Shown piece after piece: positions 15,186-26,143 of a stretch of 64,000 nucleotides of DNA; position 1 is the first letter of the stretch; each line of letters begins with the position of its first letter. The DNA is from Saccharopolyspora flava. Its GTDB lineage: Bacteria; Actinomycetota; Actinomycetes; Mycobacteriales; Pseudonocardiaceae. The position numbers and the translations under genes are program-made. The stretch lies in NCBI RefSeq assembly GCF_900116135.1, contig NZ_FOZX01000001.1, positions 1,302,001 through 1,366,000 of the forward strand, written 5' to 3'. Below the pieces are notes generated by a model. The model was not told where the DNA came from, ran no database searches, and saw nothing but the letters and a program-made list of their open reading frames with translations.

Positions 15186-16769
15186 CTACGACACGAAGCC
15201 GCCGACGTTCGCCCAGTCCAGAGCCAACGTCGGCAACACGCCCAGCAACAGCGTCACGACCACGCCCAGCGTGATCGCCGCCGTCGTGAACGCACCCGGC
15301 ACGCTGACGGTGGGGCCGTCCGCAGCCGGTTCTTGGAAGTGCATCAGCACGATGACACGAAGGTAGAAGAAGGCCGCAACCGCACTGGCCACCAGGGCCA
15401 CCACGACCAGCGGCGCCATCCCGTCGGTGAGCGCGGCCTCGAACACCACGAACTTCCCGACGAAACCGCTGGTCATGGGGATGCCGGCGAGGGCGAGCAG
15501 GAGGAACGTGAACACCCAGGCAACGAGAGGTGACCGCTTTGCCAGACCCGCCCAGTCCGAAAGGTGAGTTGCCTCACCGTCGGACCGCCGTACGAGGCTG
15601 ATCACACCGAACACGGCGATCGTGGTGAAGCCGTAGGCCAGCAGGTAGAACAGCGTCGCCGCGAGCCCGCGGTCGGACAGCGCGAGAGCGCCCAGCAGCA
15701 TGAACCCGGCGTGCGCCACCGACGAGTAGGCGATCATCCGCTTGATGTCGCGCTGGGTCAGGCCCAGCACCACGCCGATGACCATCGACACCACGGCGAT
15801 CGTCCACACCACGCCGCGCCACTCCCAGCTGGAGGCCTCGAAGGCCACCTGCAGCACCCGCAGGATGCCGCCGAACGCCGCGACCTTGGTGCAGGCGGCC
15901 ATGAAACCGGTCACCGAGGTCGGCGCGCCCTGGTAGACGTCCGGGGTCCAGGTGTGGAACGGGCCGACCGAGGCCTTGAACAGCAGGCCCACCAGCAGCA
16001 GGCCGAGGCCGGCGAACAGCAGCGTGTCCGAGCGCTCCGAACCGGCGGTGGCGTCGGCGATCGCCTGCAGCTTCACCGAACCCGCGTAGCCGTAGAGCAG
16101 CGCGAGGCCGTAGAGGAAGAACGCGGAGGCGAACGCCCCCAGCAGGAAGTACTTCACCGCCGACTCCTGCGACAGCAGCCGGCGGCGCTTGGCCAGCCCG
16201 CACATCAGGTACAGCGGCAGGCTCAGCACCTCGAGCGCGATGAACATCGTCAGCAGGTCGTTGGCCGCGCAGAACACCATCATCCCGCCGAGGGAGAACA
16301 GGGCGAGCGGGAAGACCTCGGTGCGCATCCCGGCCGCCGACGCGGCGGCGCGGCTCATCGTCCCCGGGCCTTCCGCCGGGGCCGCCTCGGCCACGAACGC
16401 GCCGCCCGGTTCCACCGAGCGGTCGGCGATCAGCAGCACCGAGCCCAGGCCGAGCGCCAGCAACGTGCCCCACAGGAACAGCGTCGGCGGGTCGATGGCC
16501 AGCGAGTCCGACAGCGTCGTCACCCCGGTGCCCGCGGACCGCGCGAAGACCGCCAGCGCGACACCGGCGACGACGATGGCGACCAGGCTCAGCCCGACCT
16601 GCACCGACCAGCGCTGGTGCCGGGGCAGGAACGCCTCGACCAGGATCGCCAGGCACGCGGCGGCGAGGATCACCAGCACCGGCGCGATCGCCGCGTAGTC
16701 GATCGGCGGGACCTGGACGGCCCCGAGCTGGGCCGGGACGCTCCCCGTGACTCCCATGAACGCTCCCAC
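15186..16769 (-). CDS. nuoN: NADH-quinone oxidoreductase subunit N
   Basis: Antiporter-like membrane subunit of complex I, 527 residues, about 14 hydrophobic helices. Conserved parts include 'FIALEVLSLPLYLMCGLAKR', 'SAVKYFLLGAFASAFFLYG', 'KASVGPFHTWTPDVYQGAP' (the proton-channel Lys and helix 7 break) and 'MIAYSSVAHAGFMLLG'. Last gene of the nuo operon. Starts GTG at 16769, two bases after the nuoM stop. It carries an Ala/Pro-rich cytoplasmic or periplasmic insert near residues 118-145 not seen in short homologues. Confidence 0.96.
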   Translation of the reverse strand: MGAFMGVTGSVPAQLGAVQVPPIDYAAIAPVLVILAAACLAILVEAFLPRHQRWSVQVGLSLVAIVVAGVALAVFARSAGTGVTTLSDSLAIDPPTLFLWGTLLALGLGSVLLIADRSVEPGGAFVAEAAPAEGPGTMSRAAASAAGMRTEVFPLALFSLGGMMVFCAANDLLTMFIALEVLSLPLYLMCGLAKRRRLLSQESAVKYFLLGAFASAFFLYGLALLYGYAGSVKLQAIADATAGSERSDTLLFAGLGLLLVGLLFKASVGPFHTWTPDVYQGAPTSVTGFMAACTKVAAFGGILRVLQVAFEASSWEWRGVVWTIAVVSMVIGVVLGLTQRDIKRMIAYSSVAHAGFMLLGALALSDRGLAATLFYLLAYGFTTIAVFGVISLVRRSDGEATHLSDWAGLAKRSPLVAWVFTFLLLALAGIPMTSGFVGKFVVFEAALTDGMAPLVVVALVASAVAAFFYLRVIVLMHFQEPAADGPTVSVPGAFTTAAITLGVVVTLLLGVLPTLALDWANVGGFVS

Positions 16770-16771
16770 TG

Positions 16772-18349
16772 TCAGTTACCTCCCTGCGAGGTCACGGGGT
16801 CGGTGACGCCGACCTCGCTCATGGTTGCCGCGACCGACGGGTTGATCACGTCCAGCACCGGTTTCGGGTACACGCCGAGCCCGACGATCAGCACGATCAG
16901 CGGGGCCAGCACGGCGATCTCGCGGGCGCCGAGGTCGGCGAGCCGAAGCCGGTGCGCGCCTTCCCGATTCGGGTCGGTCACCGCGCCCGGGCCGCCCGCG
17001 GTGCCCAGCAGCGCGTCGCCGCGCACCGGGCCCTGCATGGTGCGCTGGTAGAGCCACAGCACGTAGACCGCGGCCAGCACCATGCCGATCGTGGCCAGCG
17101 TCGCGTACACCGGCCGGGTCGTGAAAGACCCGACGAGCACGAGGAATTCGCTGACGAACGAGTTCGTCCCGGGCAGCGACAGGGTGCTCAGACCGGCGAT
17201 GAGCAGGGTGCCCGCCAGCAGCGGGGTCATCTTCGCCATGCCGCCGTAGTCGGCGATGCGGGTCGAACCGCCGCGCGCGATGATCATGCCGATGACCAGG
17301 ATCAGCATGCCGGTGGCGATGCTGTGGTTGACCATGTACGACGCCGAGCCGACCTGGGCCTGGCTGGTGAAGGCGAAGATGCCCATCGCGATGAACCCGA
17401 AGTGCGCGATGGACACGTAGGCGACGAACCGCTTGAGGTCGGTCTGCCCGAACGCCTGCAGCGAGCCGTAGAGCACCCCGATCACCGCCAGCACCAGCAC
17501 CAGCGGCGCCAGCTGCTGCGAGGCCTGCGGGGTCAGCGGCAGGCTGTAGCGCAGGAACCCGAAGGTGCCGACCTTGTCGAGCACGCCGACGACGATCACC
17601 GCGACACCGATCGGCGCCTGCTGCGCGGCGTCCGGCAGCCAGGTGTGGAACGGGATCAGCGGTGCCTTGATGGCGAACGCGACGAAGAAGCCCAGGAACA
17701 GCCAGATCTGCACGTTCACCGGGGCGTCGGACAGGATCGGGACGAGCTTGGCCCAGTCGAAGGTGCCCTCGCCGGTGACCTGCGCGCTGTAGCTGTAGGC
17801 GCCGATCGCCGAGGCCAGCATGATCAGGCCGCCGAGGAACGAGTACAGGAAGAACTTCACCGCGGCGTAGGTGCGGTTCTCACCGCCGTAGCCGCCGATG
17901 AGGAAGTACATCGGGATCAGCATGATCTCGAAGAGCACGTAGAACAGGAACACGTCGGTGGCGGCGAACACCGCGACGGTCAGCGCCTGTTCGAGCAGCA
18001 GCAGCGAGAAGAACCCGCCGTGCGTGCGGCCCTCGGGCAGCCGCTCGCCCCAGCTGTAGCCGAGCACGAGCGGGGTGAGCACGGCGATGACCACGATCAT
18101 CACCAGCGCGATCCCGTCGACGCCGAACGACAGGTTGATGTCGAACGACGGGATCCACGGGACCGAGCTGGTCAGCTGCAGCCGGGGACCGGCCGGGTCG
18201 TAGGCGAACCAGGCGGCCACCGCGATCACGACCTCGGCGAGGGAGAACCCGAGCGCGGCCCACTTCGCCGCGCCGGTGTTGCCGCGCAGCAGCGCCACGA
18301 CGACCGACCCGACGAGGGGCAGCAGCACCAGGGCGAGCAGCAGGGTCAT
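16772..18349 (-). CDS. nuoM: NADH-quinone oxidoreductase subunit M
   Basis: Second antiporter-like subunit, 525 residues. Landmarks are 'FSFGVDGIALVMIVVIAVLTP'-like helix 3-4, 'FYVLFEIMLIPMYFLIGGYG' (the conserved Glu), 'KAPLIPFHTWLPDAAQQAPI' and 'RFVAYVSIAHFGFIAMG'. The start is ATG at 18349. A gap of about 70 bases separates it from the nuoL stop, the largest space in the distal part of the operon. Essential for proton pumping with NuoL and NuoN. Confidence 0.97.
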   Translation of the reverse strand: MTLLLALVLLPLVGSVVVALLRGNTGAAKWAALGFSLAEVVIAVAAWFAYDPAGPRLQLTSSVPWIPSFDINLSFGVDGIALVMIVVIAVLTPLVLGYSWGERLPEGRTHGGFFSLLLLEQALTVAVFAATDVFLFYVLFEIMLIPMYFLIGGYGGENRTYAAVKFFLYSFLGGLIMLASAIGAYSYSAQVTGEGTFDWAKLVPILSDAPVNVQIWLFLGFFVAFAIKAPLIPFHTWLPDAAQQAPIGVAVIVVGVLDKVGTFGFLRYSLPLTPQASQQLAPLVLVLAVIGVLYGSLQAFGQTDLKRFVAYVSIAHFGFIAMGIFAFTSQAQVGSASYMVNHSIATGMLILVIGMIIARGGSTRIADYGGMAKMTPLLAGTLLIAGLSTLSLPGTNSFVSEFLVLVGSFTTRPVYATLATIGMVLAAVYVLWLYQRTMQGPVRGDALLGTAGGPGAVTDPNREGAHRLRLADLGAREIAVLAPLIVLIVGLGVYPKPVLDVINPSVAATMSEVGVTDPVTSQGGN

Positions 18350-18419
18350 CGGTTCTCCTCCCGGAGCTGGACGGACTCGACGGGCAGCGTCAGTGCCGGC
18401 GGGGTCAGTGCCGGCCGGG

Positions 18420-20417
18420 TCATGAGGGGATCCCCACTGCCATCAAGGCGGCGATCACCACGACGCCGCCGAAGAGCATGGACAGGGCGTAGGACCGGAC
18501 GAACCCGGTCTGCCAGCGGCGCATCCGGCCGGAGCTGAACGCCAGCAGCGCGGCGATGCCGGACACCGTGCCGTCGACGCCCTTGCGGTCGACCGCGAGC
18601 AGACCCTTGGTGAGCCCGAAGGTGGGGCGCACCGCGAGCAGGTCGTTGAACTTGTTGCCGCCCAGGTCGGCCCGGGCCGCGCGCACGACCGGCGAGACCT
18701 TCTCGGGGCGCTGCACCGGAACCGGCTTGCGGCCCACCACCAGCCACGCGATCAGCACGCCCAGCGCGGACAGGCCCACGGTGAGCACAGGGATCAGCGA
18801 GTGCGGGATGGCGGTGTGCGGCGACTCCTGCAGCTCGCCCAGCGACGGCGACAGGAACGTCACCAGCCGGTCGCCGCCGGCCAGGAACATGCCCGCCGCG
18901 ATCGAGCCGACGGCCAGCACGATCATCGGTGCGGTCATGATCGCCGGGGACTCGTGCGGGTGGAATTCCTTGCCGTCGGCCGACTTCAGGTCCTTCCAGC
19001 GCTTCTCGCCGAAGAACGTCATCAGCACCAGGCGCGTCATGTAGAACGCGGTGATGCCCGCGCCCAGCATCGCGGCGCCGCCGAAGACCCAGCCGCGCCA
19101 GCCCTCCTGGCCGAACGCGGCCTCGATGATGGCGTCCTTGGAGTAGTAGCCGGACAGGAACGGGAACCCGATCAGCGCCAGGTAGCCGAGCCCGAAGGTG
19201 CCGAAGGTGATCGGCATGTACCGGGCGAGCCCGCCGAACTTGCGCATGTCGACCTCGTCGTTCATGCCGTGCATGACCGACCCGGCGCCGAGGAACAGCC
19301 CGGCCTTGAAGAAGCCGTGCGTGAGCAGGTGCATGATGCCCAGCGCGTACCCGGCGGGGCCGAGCCCGACGGCCAGCACCATGTAGCCGATCTGGCTGAC
19401 CGTGGAGTAGGCCAGCACCTTCTTGATGTCGTCGTAGGCGCAGCCGATGACGCATCCGACCAGCAGCGTCACGGCGCCGACGATGGTGACGGCCAGCTGC
19501 CCGCCCGGCGAGAGCGAGAACAGCGGATTGGAGCGGGCCACCAGGTAGACGCCCGCGGTGACCATCGTCGCGGCGTGGATCAGCGCCGACACCGGGGTCG
19601 GGCCCTCCATCGCGTCCGGCAACCAGGCCTGCAGCGGGACCTGGCCGGACTTGCCGCAGGCGCCGAGCAGCAGCAGGAGCGTGATCGCCAGCAGCACGCC
19701 GGGCGAGAGCTCACCGGCGCGGGCGAAGACCTCCGCGTACTGGGTGGTGCCGAGGTTCGCGAACAGCAGGAAGATCGCCAGCGCGAGACCGACGTCGCCG
19801 ACCCGGTTCATCACGAACGCCTTGGTGGCCGCGGCGGCCGCCGACGGGCGGTGCTGCCAGAACCCGATCAGCAGGTAGGACGCCAGGCCGACGCCCTCCC
19901 AGCCGAGGTAGAGGGTCACGAAGCTGTTGCCCAGCACCAGGATCAGCATCGCGGCGACGAACAGGTTCAGGTAGCCGAAGAACCGGCGGCGCTCGGTGTT
20001 GTCGGCGCCGGTGCGGCCCTGCTGGTCGTGGCTCATGTAGCCGATCGAGTACAGGTGGATCAGCGACCCCACACCCGTGATCAGCAGCACGAACACCATC
20101 GCCAGCGGGTCCAGCCGGAGCCCGAAGTCGACCTGCAGCGCGTTCACCGGGATCCACGAGAACAGGTGCAGCTCGCGGACCTGTTCCCCTTCGGGGCTGC
20201 CGGCGACCGAGGTGAACAGCCAGAGCCCGTAGGCGAACGAGGCGATCACCGCCGCCGACCCCAGCAGGTGGCCCCAGGCGTTGGCCCGCCGTCCCGCGAG
20301 CAGCAGGATCGCGGCACCCACCAGCGGGAACGCGACCAGCAGCCAGGCGTAGGACTGCGCCGGACCGGTCGCGTCGGCGACCTCCGCTGCGGTTTCAAGC
20401 ATCATTGCCGTCACCAC
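18420..20417 (-). CDS. nuoL: NADH-quinone oxidoreductase subunit L
   Basis: Largest antiporter-like subunit, 665 residues, with the long lateral helix at the C-terminus. Clear landmarks are '[26 protein letters not shown]', '[17 protein letters not shown]', '[32 protein letters not shown]' and '[14 protein letters not shown]' (short anchors within longer motifs). It begins GTG at 20417 or the adjacent GTG at 20414, with AGAGGG upstream. Lies 43 bp after nuoK. Confidence 0.97.
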   Translation of the reverse strand: MVTAMMLETAAEVADATGPAQSYAWLLVAFPLVGAAILLLAGRRANAWGHLLGSAAVIASFAYGLWLFTSVAGSPEGEQVRELHLFSWIPVNALQVDFGLRLDPLAMVFVLLITGVGSLIHLYSIGYMSHDQQGRTGADNTERRRFFGYLNLFVAAMLILVLGNSFVTLYLGWEGVGLASYLLIGFWQHRPSAAAAATKAFVMNRVGDVGLALAIFLLFANLGTTQYAEVFARAGELSPGVLLAITLLLLLGACGKSGQVPLQAWLPDAMEGPTPVSALIHAATMVTAGVYLVARSNPLFSLSPGGQLAVTIVGAVTLLVGCVIGCAYDDIKKVLAYSTVSQIGYMVLAVGLGPAGYALGIMHLLTHGFFKAGLFLGAGSVMHGMNDEVDMRKFGGLARYMPITFGTFGLGYLALIGFPFLSGYYSKDAIIEAAFGQEGWRGWVFGGAAMLGAGITAFYMTRLVLMTFFGEKRWKDLKSADGKEFHPHESPAIMTAPMIVLAVGSIAAGMFLAGGDRLVTFLSPSLGELQESPHTAIPHSLIPVLTVGLSALGVLIAWLVVGRKPVPVQRPEKVSPVVRAARADLGGNKFNDLLAVRPTFGLTKGLLAVDRKGVDGTVSGIAALLAFSSGRMRRWQTGFVRSYALSMLFGGVVVIAALMAVGIPS

Positions 20418-20460
20418 GCGCCCTCTCAGTCGTTCTCAGCAGCTCAGTACTCATGTCAGC

Positions 20461-20760
20461 TCAGTACTTGAGGAGGTTGGCGTCATCGACCGAGGCCGAG
20501 CGACGCGTCCGGAAGATCGACATGATGATCGCCAGGCCGACCACGACTTCGGCGGCCGCGACGACCATCACGAAGAACGCCATGACCTGCCCGTGCACCG
20601 TGCCCTCGATGCGGGCGAAGGTGACCAGCGTCAGGTTCACCGCGTTGAGCATCAGCTCGACGCACATGAACACCACGATGGCGTTGCGCCGCACCAGGAC
20701 TCCGACCGCGCCGATCGAGAACAGCAGCGCGGACAGCAGCAGGTAGTAGGTGGGGGTCAC
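20461..20760 (-). CDS. nuoK: NADH-quinone oxidoreductase subunit K
   Basis: Small membrane subunit of 99 residues and three helices. '[13 protein letters not shown]' carries the conserved Glu of the second helix used in proton transfer, and '[24 protein letters not shown]' the second acidic site. GTG at 20760 overlaps the nuoJ stop (GTGA), so the two are translationally coupled. Confidence 0.97.
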   Translation of the reverse strand: MTPTYYLLLSALLFSIGAVGVLVRRNAIVVFMCVELMLNAVNLTLVTFARIEGTVHGQVMAFFVMVVAAAEVVVGLAIIMSIFRTRRSASVDDANLLKY

Positions 20761-21746
20761 TGGTGAACCTCCTCGGTGGCGTGCCCCGAGCGCGCGTGCC
20801 CGTTCTCCTGGGAGCCGTTCTCCTGGGAGGAGTGGGGTACCGGGATGTCCGGCCCGCCGGATTCCCCTGACTTGCCGGTCTCACCGGGCTTGCCGGGCTC
20901 ACCGGTGCCGGTCTGCTCTGGCACCTCGGGTTCGCCGCCGGTCAGCGCGTGGGCGCCGGGCTCGGGTTCGTCGCCGGCGATCGCGCGGCGCTCCTCGTCG
21001 AGCTTCTCCGCGGGCAGGTTCTCCAGCAGCTCCGACAGCGACTCCGGCGCCACCGAGCCGTCCGGCAGCAACGCGGGCACCGCGACCGAGTTGGCCGTGG
21101 CGTACACGCCGGGACCGGGCAGCGGCGACGGGCGCTCGCCGCGGAACCGCTGGTTGGCGCGCTCCCGCTGGCTCAGGCGCGGGCCGCGGCCCTTGCCGCC
21201 GTAGGCCAGCACCATCGCGCCGACGGCCGCGGTGATCAGCAGCGCGGAGGTCAGCTCGAACGGGAACAGGTAGTCGGTGAAGATCAACCGGCCGAGGCCG
21301 CCCGCACCGCCGCCGGACGGCTGCCAGGCGTCCAGCGGCGGGGCCGCCTGCACCGAGGTCAGCGACCGAGCGAGGCCCGTGACCAGCAGCGCCGCCAGGC
21401 CGATCCCGCCGAGACCGGCCCAGAGGCGTTGTCCGCGCAGGACTTCCACCACCGAGTCCGACGAGTCGCGGCCGACCATCATCAGCACGAACAGGAACAG
21501 CATCATGATCGCGCCGGTGTAGACGATGATCTGGGTGAAGCCCAGGAACGACGCGCTCTGACCCATGTAGAGCACGCCGAGGCTCAGCATCGTCAGCACC
21601 AGCCACAGCGCCGAGTGCACCGCGTTGCGGGCGAAGACCATGCCGAGCGCGCCCAGCAGCGACAGCGGGCCGAGGATCCAGAACAGCACCGTCTCCCCGG
21701 TGCCGACCACGTCGCCGGCCTGCGCCAGCACGATTCCGGTGCTCAT
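20757..21746 (-). CDS. nuoJ: NADH-quinone oxidoreductase subunit J with long hydrophilic tail
   Basis: Membrane subunit of 329 residues. The first 190 hold the five helices of NuoJ ('[23 protein letters not shown]', '[23 protein letters not shown]', as anchors). The tail of more than 110 residues is hydrophilic and ends in a Gly/Pro/Glu-rich, collagen-like run around '[19 protein letters not shown]' and Gln/Asn/Gly repeats. This is longer than typical NuoJ proteins. ATG at 21746 overlaps nuoI by 4 bases. The tail is probably disordered and cytoplasmic. Confidence 0.95.
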   Translation of the reverse strand: MSTGIVLAQAGDVVGTGETVLFWILGPLSLLGALGMVFARNAVHSALWLVLTMLSLGVLYMGQSASFLGFTQIIVYTGAIMMLFLFVLMMVGRDSSDSVVEVLRGQRLWAGLGGIGLAALLVTGLARSLTSVQAAPPLDAWQPSGGGAGGLGRLIFTDYLFPFELTSALLITAAVGAMVLAYGGKGRGPRLSQRERANQRFRGERPSPLPGPGVYATANSVAVPALLPDGSVAPESLSELLENLPAEKLDEERRAIAGDEPEPGAHALTGGEPEVPEQTGTGEPGKPGETGKSGESGGPDIPVPHSSQENGSQENGHARSGHATEEVHQ

Positions 21747-22309
21747 CGCGCGTCCACCTCCGGACCGGACTCGACCGTGGCCCCGGTCGGAACACCGCGC
21801 TGCTTGGCGAGTTCGGGGCCGTTGACGTAGTAGTCCTGCTCGTCGTCGCCGAGGCGCATCGCGTGCGGCGGCTGCTCCATGCCGGGCAGCAGCGGCGCCA
21901 GCATGTCGGCCTTGGTGTAGATCAGGTCCTGGCGGTTGTCGTCGGCGGTCTCGTACTCGTTGGTCATCGTCAGCGCCCGCGTCGGGCACGCCTCGATGCA
22001 CAACCCGCAGCCGATGCAGCGCAGGTAGTTGATCTGGTAGTCCTTGCCGTACCGCTCGCCGGGCGAGAACCGCGCCTCGTCGGTGTTGTTCCCGCCCTCC
22101 ACGAAGATCGCGTCGGCCGGGCACGCCCACGCGCACAGCTCGCAGCCCACGCACTTCTCCAGCCCGTCCGGGTGCCGGTTGAGCTGGTGGCGGCCGTGGA
22201 ACCGGGGTGCGGCGACCTTCTTGACCTCGGGGTACTCCTCGGTGACGACCTTCTTGAACATCGTCGAGAAGGTGACGCCGAATCCCTTGATCGGATCAAA
22301 CATTCCCAT
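21743..22309 (-). CDS. nuoI: NADH-quinone oxidoreductase subunit I
   Basis: Iron-sulfur subunit of 188 residues that carries clusters N6a and N6b. Two ferredoxin motifs are intact: '[12 protein letters not shown]' and '[12 protein letters not shown]'. ATG at 22309 has GGAGG six bases upstream and lies inside the nuoH coding end, overlapping it by 14 bases. ATG at 22303 is less likely. Couples electron transfer from NuoG to NuoB. Confidence 0.97.
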   Translation of the reverse strand: MGMFDPIKGFGVTFSTMFKKVVTEEYPEVKKVAAPRFHGRHQLNRHPDGLEKCVGCELCAWACPADAIFVEGGNNTDEARFSPGERYGKDYQINYLRCIGCGLCIEACPTRALTMTNEYETADDNRQDLIYTKADMLAPLLPGMEQPPHAMRLGDDEQDYYVNGPELAKQRGVPTGATVESGPEVDAR

Positions 22310-23603
22310 GGGGCGCCTCCTCGCCTTCCGGACCCGCGAGTTCGCCGGAACCGGTGCCGCTGCGCACCGGGGTGCGTCGCGGCGGGGTCTTGGGGACTTC
22401 CAGGTCGAGCGGCGGCACGGGGAACCCGCTGCCCGCCATCGGCACCTCGTCGGGGTCCTCGGCCGGCTTGCGGTCCGGGATGAGGAACGTGGCCGCGACC
22501 AGGATCACCACCACGACCGCGCCGCCGATCATGAACTGCTGGGTGCTGACGGTGTCGGAGTTGCGCAGCGCGCGGATCACCGTCACCGCCACGATCCACA
22601 CCAGGCTGACCGGGACCAGCAGCTTCCAGCCGAGGTCCATGAACTGGTCGTAGCGCAGTCGGGGCAGGGTGCCGCGCAGCCACACGAAGAAGAACAGGAA
22701 CGCGATCGTCTTGCCGAGGAACCACAGCACCGGCCACCAGCCGGTGTTGAGGACCCCGTCGCCGATCAGCGACAGCGGCCACGGCGCGTGCCAGCCGCCG
22801 AGGAACAGGGTCGTCGCCAGCGCCGAGACGGTGACCATGTTGATGTACTCGGCGAGGAAGAACAGCGCGAACTTCAGCGACGAGTACTCGGTGTGGAAAC
22901 CGCCGACCAGCTCGGACTCGGCCTCGGGGAGGTCGAACGGGGCGCGGTTGGTCTCGCCGACCATCGACACCACGTAGACCAGGAAGCTCACCGGCAGCAG
23001 CGCGAAGAACCAGCCGTTCTCCTGCGCGGCGACGATGCCGGAGGTCGACAGCGTCCCGGCGTACATGATCACCGCGACGAACGACAGGCCCATCGCGATC
23101 TCGTAGGAGATCACCTGCGCGGCCGACCGCAGCGACCCCAGCAGCGGGTACGGCGATCCGGACGCCCACCCGGCGAGCACGATGCCGTACACGCCGACGG
23201 AGGCGCAGGCCAGCACGACCAGCAGGCCGACCGGCAGGTCCACCAGCTGCAGCGCGGTGCGCTCGCCGAAGATGGTGACCTCGGGGCCGATCGGCATCAC
23301 CGAGAACGACACCAGCGCGGGCGTCGCGGAGATCGCCGGGGCCAGGAAGTACACCCACTTGTCGGCCATGACCGGCCGGATGTCCTCCTTGAACGCCAGC
23401 TTCAGGCCGTCGGCCAGCGACTGGAGCATGCCGAAGGGACCCGCCCGGTTCGGTCCGGGCCGGTGCTGCATGCGGCCGATGACCCGGCGTTCCGCCCAGA
23501 TCGTCAGCAGCGTCATGAGCACCAGGAACACGAAGATGGCCACGACCTTGATCAGGATCAGCCAGATCGGGTCGTCGGCGAGCAGTTCGGCCGTCTCGGT
23601 CAT
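22296..23603 (-). CDS. nuoH: NADH-quinone oxidoreductase subunit H
   Basis: Quinone-site membrane subunit of 435 residues with eight helices. '[22 protein letters not shown]', '[27 protein letters not shown]' and '[13 protein letters not shown]' are diagnostic anchors of this highly conserved protein. ATG at 23603 overlaps the nuoG stop by 4 bases. The C-terminal 70 residues are a hydrophilic Pro/Gly-rich extension typical of actinobacteria. Confidence 0.97.
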   Translation of the reverse strand: MTETAELLADDPIWLILIKVVAIFVFLVLMTLLTIWAERRVIGRMQHRPGPNRAGPFGMLQSLADGLKLAFKEDIRPVMADKWVYFLAPAISATPALVSFSVMPIGPEVTIFGERTALQLVDLPVGLLVVLACASVGVYGIVLAGWASGSPYPLLGSLRSAAQVISYEIAMGLSFVAVIMYAGTLSTSGIVAAQENGWFFALLPVSFLVYVVSMVGETNRAPFDLPEAESELVGGFHTEYSSLKFALFFLAEYINMVTVSALATTLFLGGWHAPWPLSLIGDGVLNTGWWPVLWFLGKTIAFLFFFVWLRGTLPRLRYDQFMDLGWKLLVPVSLVWIVAVTVIRALRNSDTVSTQQFMIGGAVVVVILVAATFLIPDRKPAEDPDEVPMAGSGFPVPPLDLEVPKTPPRRTPVRSGTGSGELAGPEGEEAPHGNV

Positions 23604-26143
23604 GCGTTCCCCCCGCGGTGGTGGGCGGAGTTGCCGTTCACGCTGGTGGCGCCGTTCGGGGAGTGCCCGTTTCCGCCCTGGTCCCCGCACACCGGCGCGA
23701 GGTCGACGAGCGACCCGTGCCCGGCGCCGAGGGCCTGGTGCACCCGCGCCTTGCCGGAGTCGGTCGGCACCCACACGACGTCGTCGGGCATCTCGGCGAT
23801 CTCGACCGGCAGCACGATCCTGCCGCGCTCGGTGCGGATCTCCAGGCGCTGTCCGGAACTGATCTCGACGCGCCTGGCGGTCTCGGGCGAGACGATCGCG
23901 ACCCGGTTGCGGGCGGTGCCGGCGAGGTTCGGCTCGTCGGCCTGCAACGACCCGTTGTCCAGCAGCTGCCGCCAGGTGCCCAGCACGGCCTGCCCGGGTC
24001 CGGGTCGCGGCGCGTGCGCGGCGGTCTCGTCCGGGAACGGCGTGCGAGCACCGGTGTGCGTGCCGAGCCGGTCGAGCTCGGCGGCCGCGGCGGCCGGGCT
24101 CTGGGTGAACAGGTCCGCGTCCATCTCCACCGCGAGGGTGTCGAGCACCCGGCAGTCCGGCAGCGCGCCGGTGCCGTCGATGGTGGTGGCGAACTCGCGG
24201 CGGCGACCCTCCCAGTTGAGGTAACTGCCGTGCTTCTCCGCGCTGGGCGCGATCGGCAGCACCACGTCGGCCCGCTCGGTCACCGCGCTCGGCCGGAGTT
24301 CCAGGCTGACCACGAAATCGGCGGTCTCCAGGGCCTTCCGGGCCAGCTCGGGGTCGGGCAGGTCGTCCGGGTCGACGCCGCCGAGCACCAGCCCGGACAG
24401 CTCGCCGGAGGCCGCGGCGGTGAGGATCTCGGTGAGGTCGCGTCCCGCCGAGGCCGGCAGCGAGCCGGGCGCCATGCCCCAGGTCCGCTCGACGTCGGAG
24501 CGGGCGTGGTCGTCGACGACGGGCCGCGCGCCGGGCAGCAGCGTCGGCAGCGCACCGGCCTCGATGGCGCCGCGCTCACCGGCGCGCCGCGGGATCCAGG
24601 CGACCTGGGCCCCGGTGCGCTGGGCCGTGCGCAGCACCTCGGAGAGCAGTCCGGGAACCTCGGCGGCGCGCTCGCCGACGACGAGCACCGCGCCCTGCTG
24701 CCGGATCGCCTCGTCCACATCGGACGGCAGTTCCCGCAGCGCGGCGGCCTCGCCACCGGGCACGCACTCGACGAGCGAACCGGTGCGCACCGGTCCTCCC
24801 GCGTGGGTGATCACCGTGGTCTTCTCCACGCCCGGCGAGGTGCGCGGGGCGACGTGGAAGACCTGCGTGGTGCCCTGCCGGGCGGCCTTGCGCAGCCGGA
24901 GGAAGACGATCGGCGACTCCTCCTCCGGCTCGAACGCCACGCACAGCACGGCCGGGGCGGACTCCAGATCCCGGTAGGTGACACCGGTTTCGGGCGTCAC
25001 GCCGACCACGGTGGACTCCAGGAACCGCAGCTCCTCGGCGGAGTGCGGGCGGGCCCGGTGGTCGATGTCGTTGGTTCGCAGGGCGACCCGTGCGAACTTC
25101 GAGTAGGCGTAGGCGTCCTCGACGGTCAACCGGCCGCCGGGCAGCACCCCGACCCCGCGCGCGTCACGCGCGGCGGTCAGGCCCTGCGCGGCCGCCTGCA
25201 GCGCCTCGGTCCAGGAGGCCTCGCGCAGCTCCCCGTTCACCCGGATCTGCGGCCGGGTGATGCGGTCGGCGGCGTTGGCGTAGCGGAACGCGAAGCGGCC
25301 CTTGTCGCAGATCCACTCCTCGTTGACCTCCGGGTCGTCCCCGGCGAGCCGGCGCATCACCTTGCCGCGCCGCCAGTCGGTCCGGGTCGCGCAGCCCGAG
25401 GCGCAGTGCTCGCACTGCCCCGGCGTGGAGACCAGGTCGAACGGCCGCGACCGGAACCGGTAGGCGGCGCTGGTGAGCGCGCCGACCGGGCAGATCTGGA
25501 TGGTGTTGCCGGAGAAGTAGGACTGGAACGGCTGCTGCTCGCCGATGCCGATCTGCTGCAGCGCACCGCGTTCCAGCAGCTCGATGAACGGGTCACCGGC
25601 GATCTGCTTGGAGAAGCGGGTGCAGCGCTGGCACAGCACGCAGCGCTCGCGGTCCAACAGCACCTGCGAGGAGATCGGGACCGGCTTGGCGAAGGTCCGC
25701 TTGGTGTCGCGGAACCGCGACTCGGCGCGACCGTGCTTGAGCGCCTGGTTCTGCAGCGGGCACTCGCCGCCCTTGTCGCAGATCGGGCAGTCCAGCGGGT
25801 GGTTGATCAGCAGCAGCTCCATCACGCCCTGCTGCGCCTTGTCCGCGACGGGCGAGGAGTTCTGCGTCTTGACGACCATCCCGTCGGCGACGGTCATGGT
25901 GCAGGAGGCCTGCGGTTTCGGCATCGGCCGGCCGTTCATCTCGACCTCGACCAGGCACTGCCTGCAGGCGCCCGCCGGGTCCAGCAGCGGGTGGTCGCAG
26001 AACCGCGGGATGGTGATGCCCATCCGCTCCGCGGTCCGGATCAGCAGCTCGCCCTTGGGGGCGTCGACCTCGATCCCGTCGATGGTGAGCCGGACGTGCC
26101 CTTCGGGGACCGGGCGCGCTTCGGATTCGGGTGCCAGGGTCAT
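23600..26143 (-). CDS. nuoG: NADH-quinone oxidoreductase subunit G
   Basis: Large iron-sulfur subunit, 847 residues. An N-terminal [2Fe-2S] domain ('[19 protein letters not shown]' with the further Cys in 'QASCTM') is followed by the His-Cys cluster motif '[17 protein letters not shown]' and a [4Fe-4S] set '[10 protein letters not shown]'. The rest is a molybdopterin-oxidoreductase-like domain with its own 'CEHCASGC' cluster N7 ligands, without molybdenum function. ATG at 26143 overlaps the nuoF stop. Confidence 0.97.
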   Translation of the reverse strand: MTLAPESEARPVPEGHVRLTIDGIEVDAPKGELLIRTAERMGITIPRFCDHPLLDPAGACRQCLVEVEMNGRPMPKPQASCTMTVADGMVVKTQNSSPVADKAQQGVMELLLINHPLDCPICDKGGECPLQNQALKHGRAESRFRDTKRTFAKPVPISSQVLLDRERCVLCQRCTRFSKQIAGDPFIELLERGALQQIGIGEQQPFQSYFSGNTIQICPVGALTSAAYRFRSRPFDLVSTPGQCEHCASGCATRTDWRRGKVMRRLAGDDPEVNEEWICDKGRFAFRYANAADRITRPQIRVNGELREASWTEALQAAAQGLTAARDARGVGVLPGGRLTVEDAYAYSKFARVALRTNDIDHRARPHSAEELRFLESTVVGVTPETGVTYRDLESAPAVLCVAFEPEEESPIVFLRLRKAARQGTTQVFHVAPRTSPGVEKTTVITHAGGPVRTGSLVECVPGGEAAALRELPSDVDEAIRQQGAVLVVGERAAEVPGLLSEVLRTAQRTGAQVAWIPRRAGERGAIEAGALPTLLPGARPVVDDHARSDVERTWGMAPGSLPASAGRDLTEILTAAASGELSGLVLGGVDPDDLPDPELARKALETADFVVSLELRPSAVTERADVVLPIAPSAEKHGSYLNWEGRRREFATTIDGTGALPDCRVLDTLAVEMDADLFTQSPAAAAAELDRLGTHTGARTPFPDETAAHAPRPGPGQAVLGTWRQLLDNGSLQADEPNLAGTARNRVAIVSPETARRVEISSGQRLEIRTERGRIVLPVEIAEMPDDVVWVPTDSGKARVHQALGAGHGSLVDLAPVCGDQGGNGHSPNGATSVNGNSAHHRGGNA

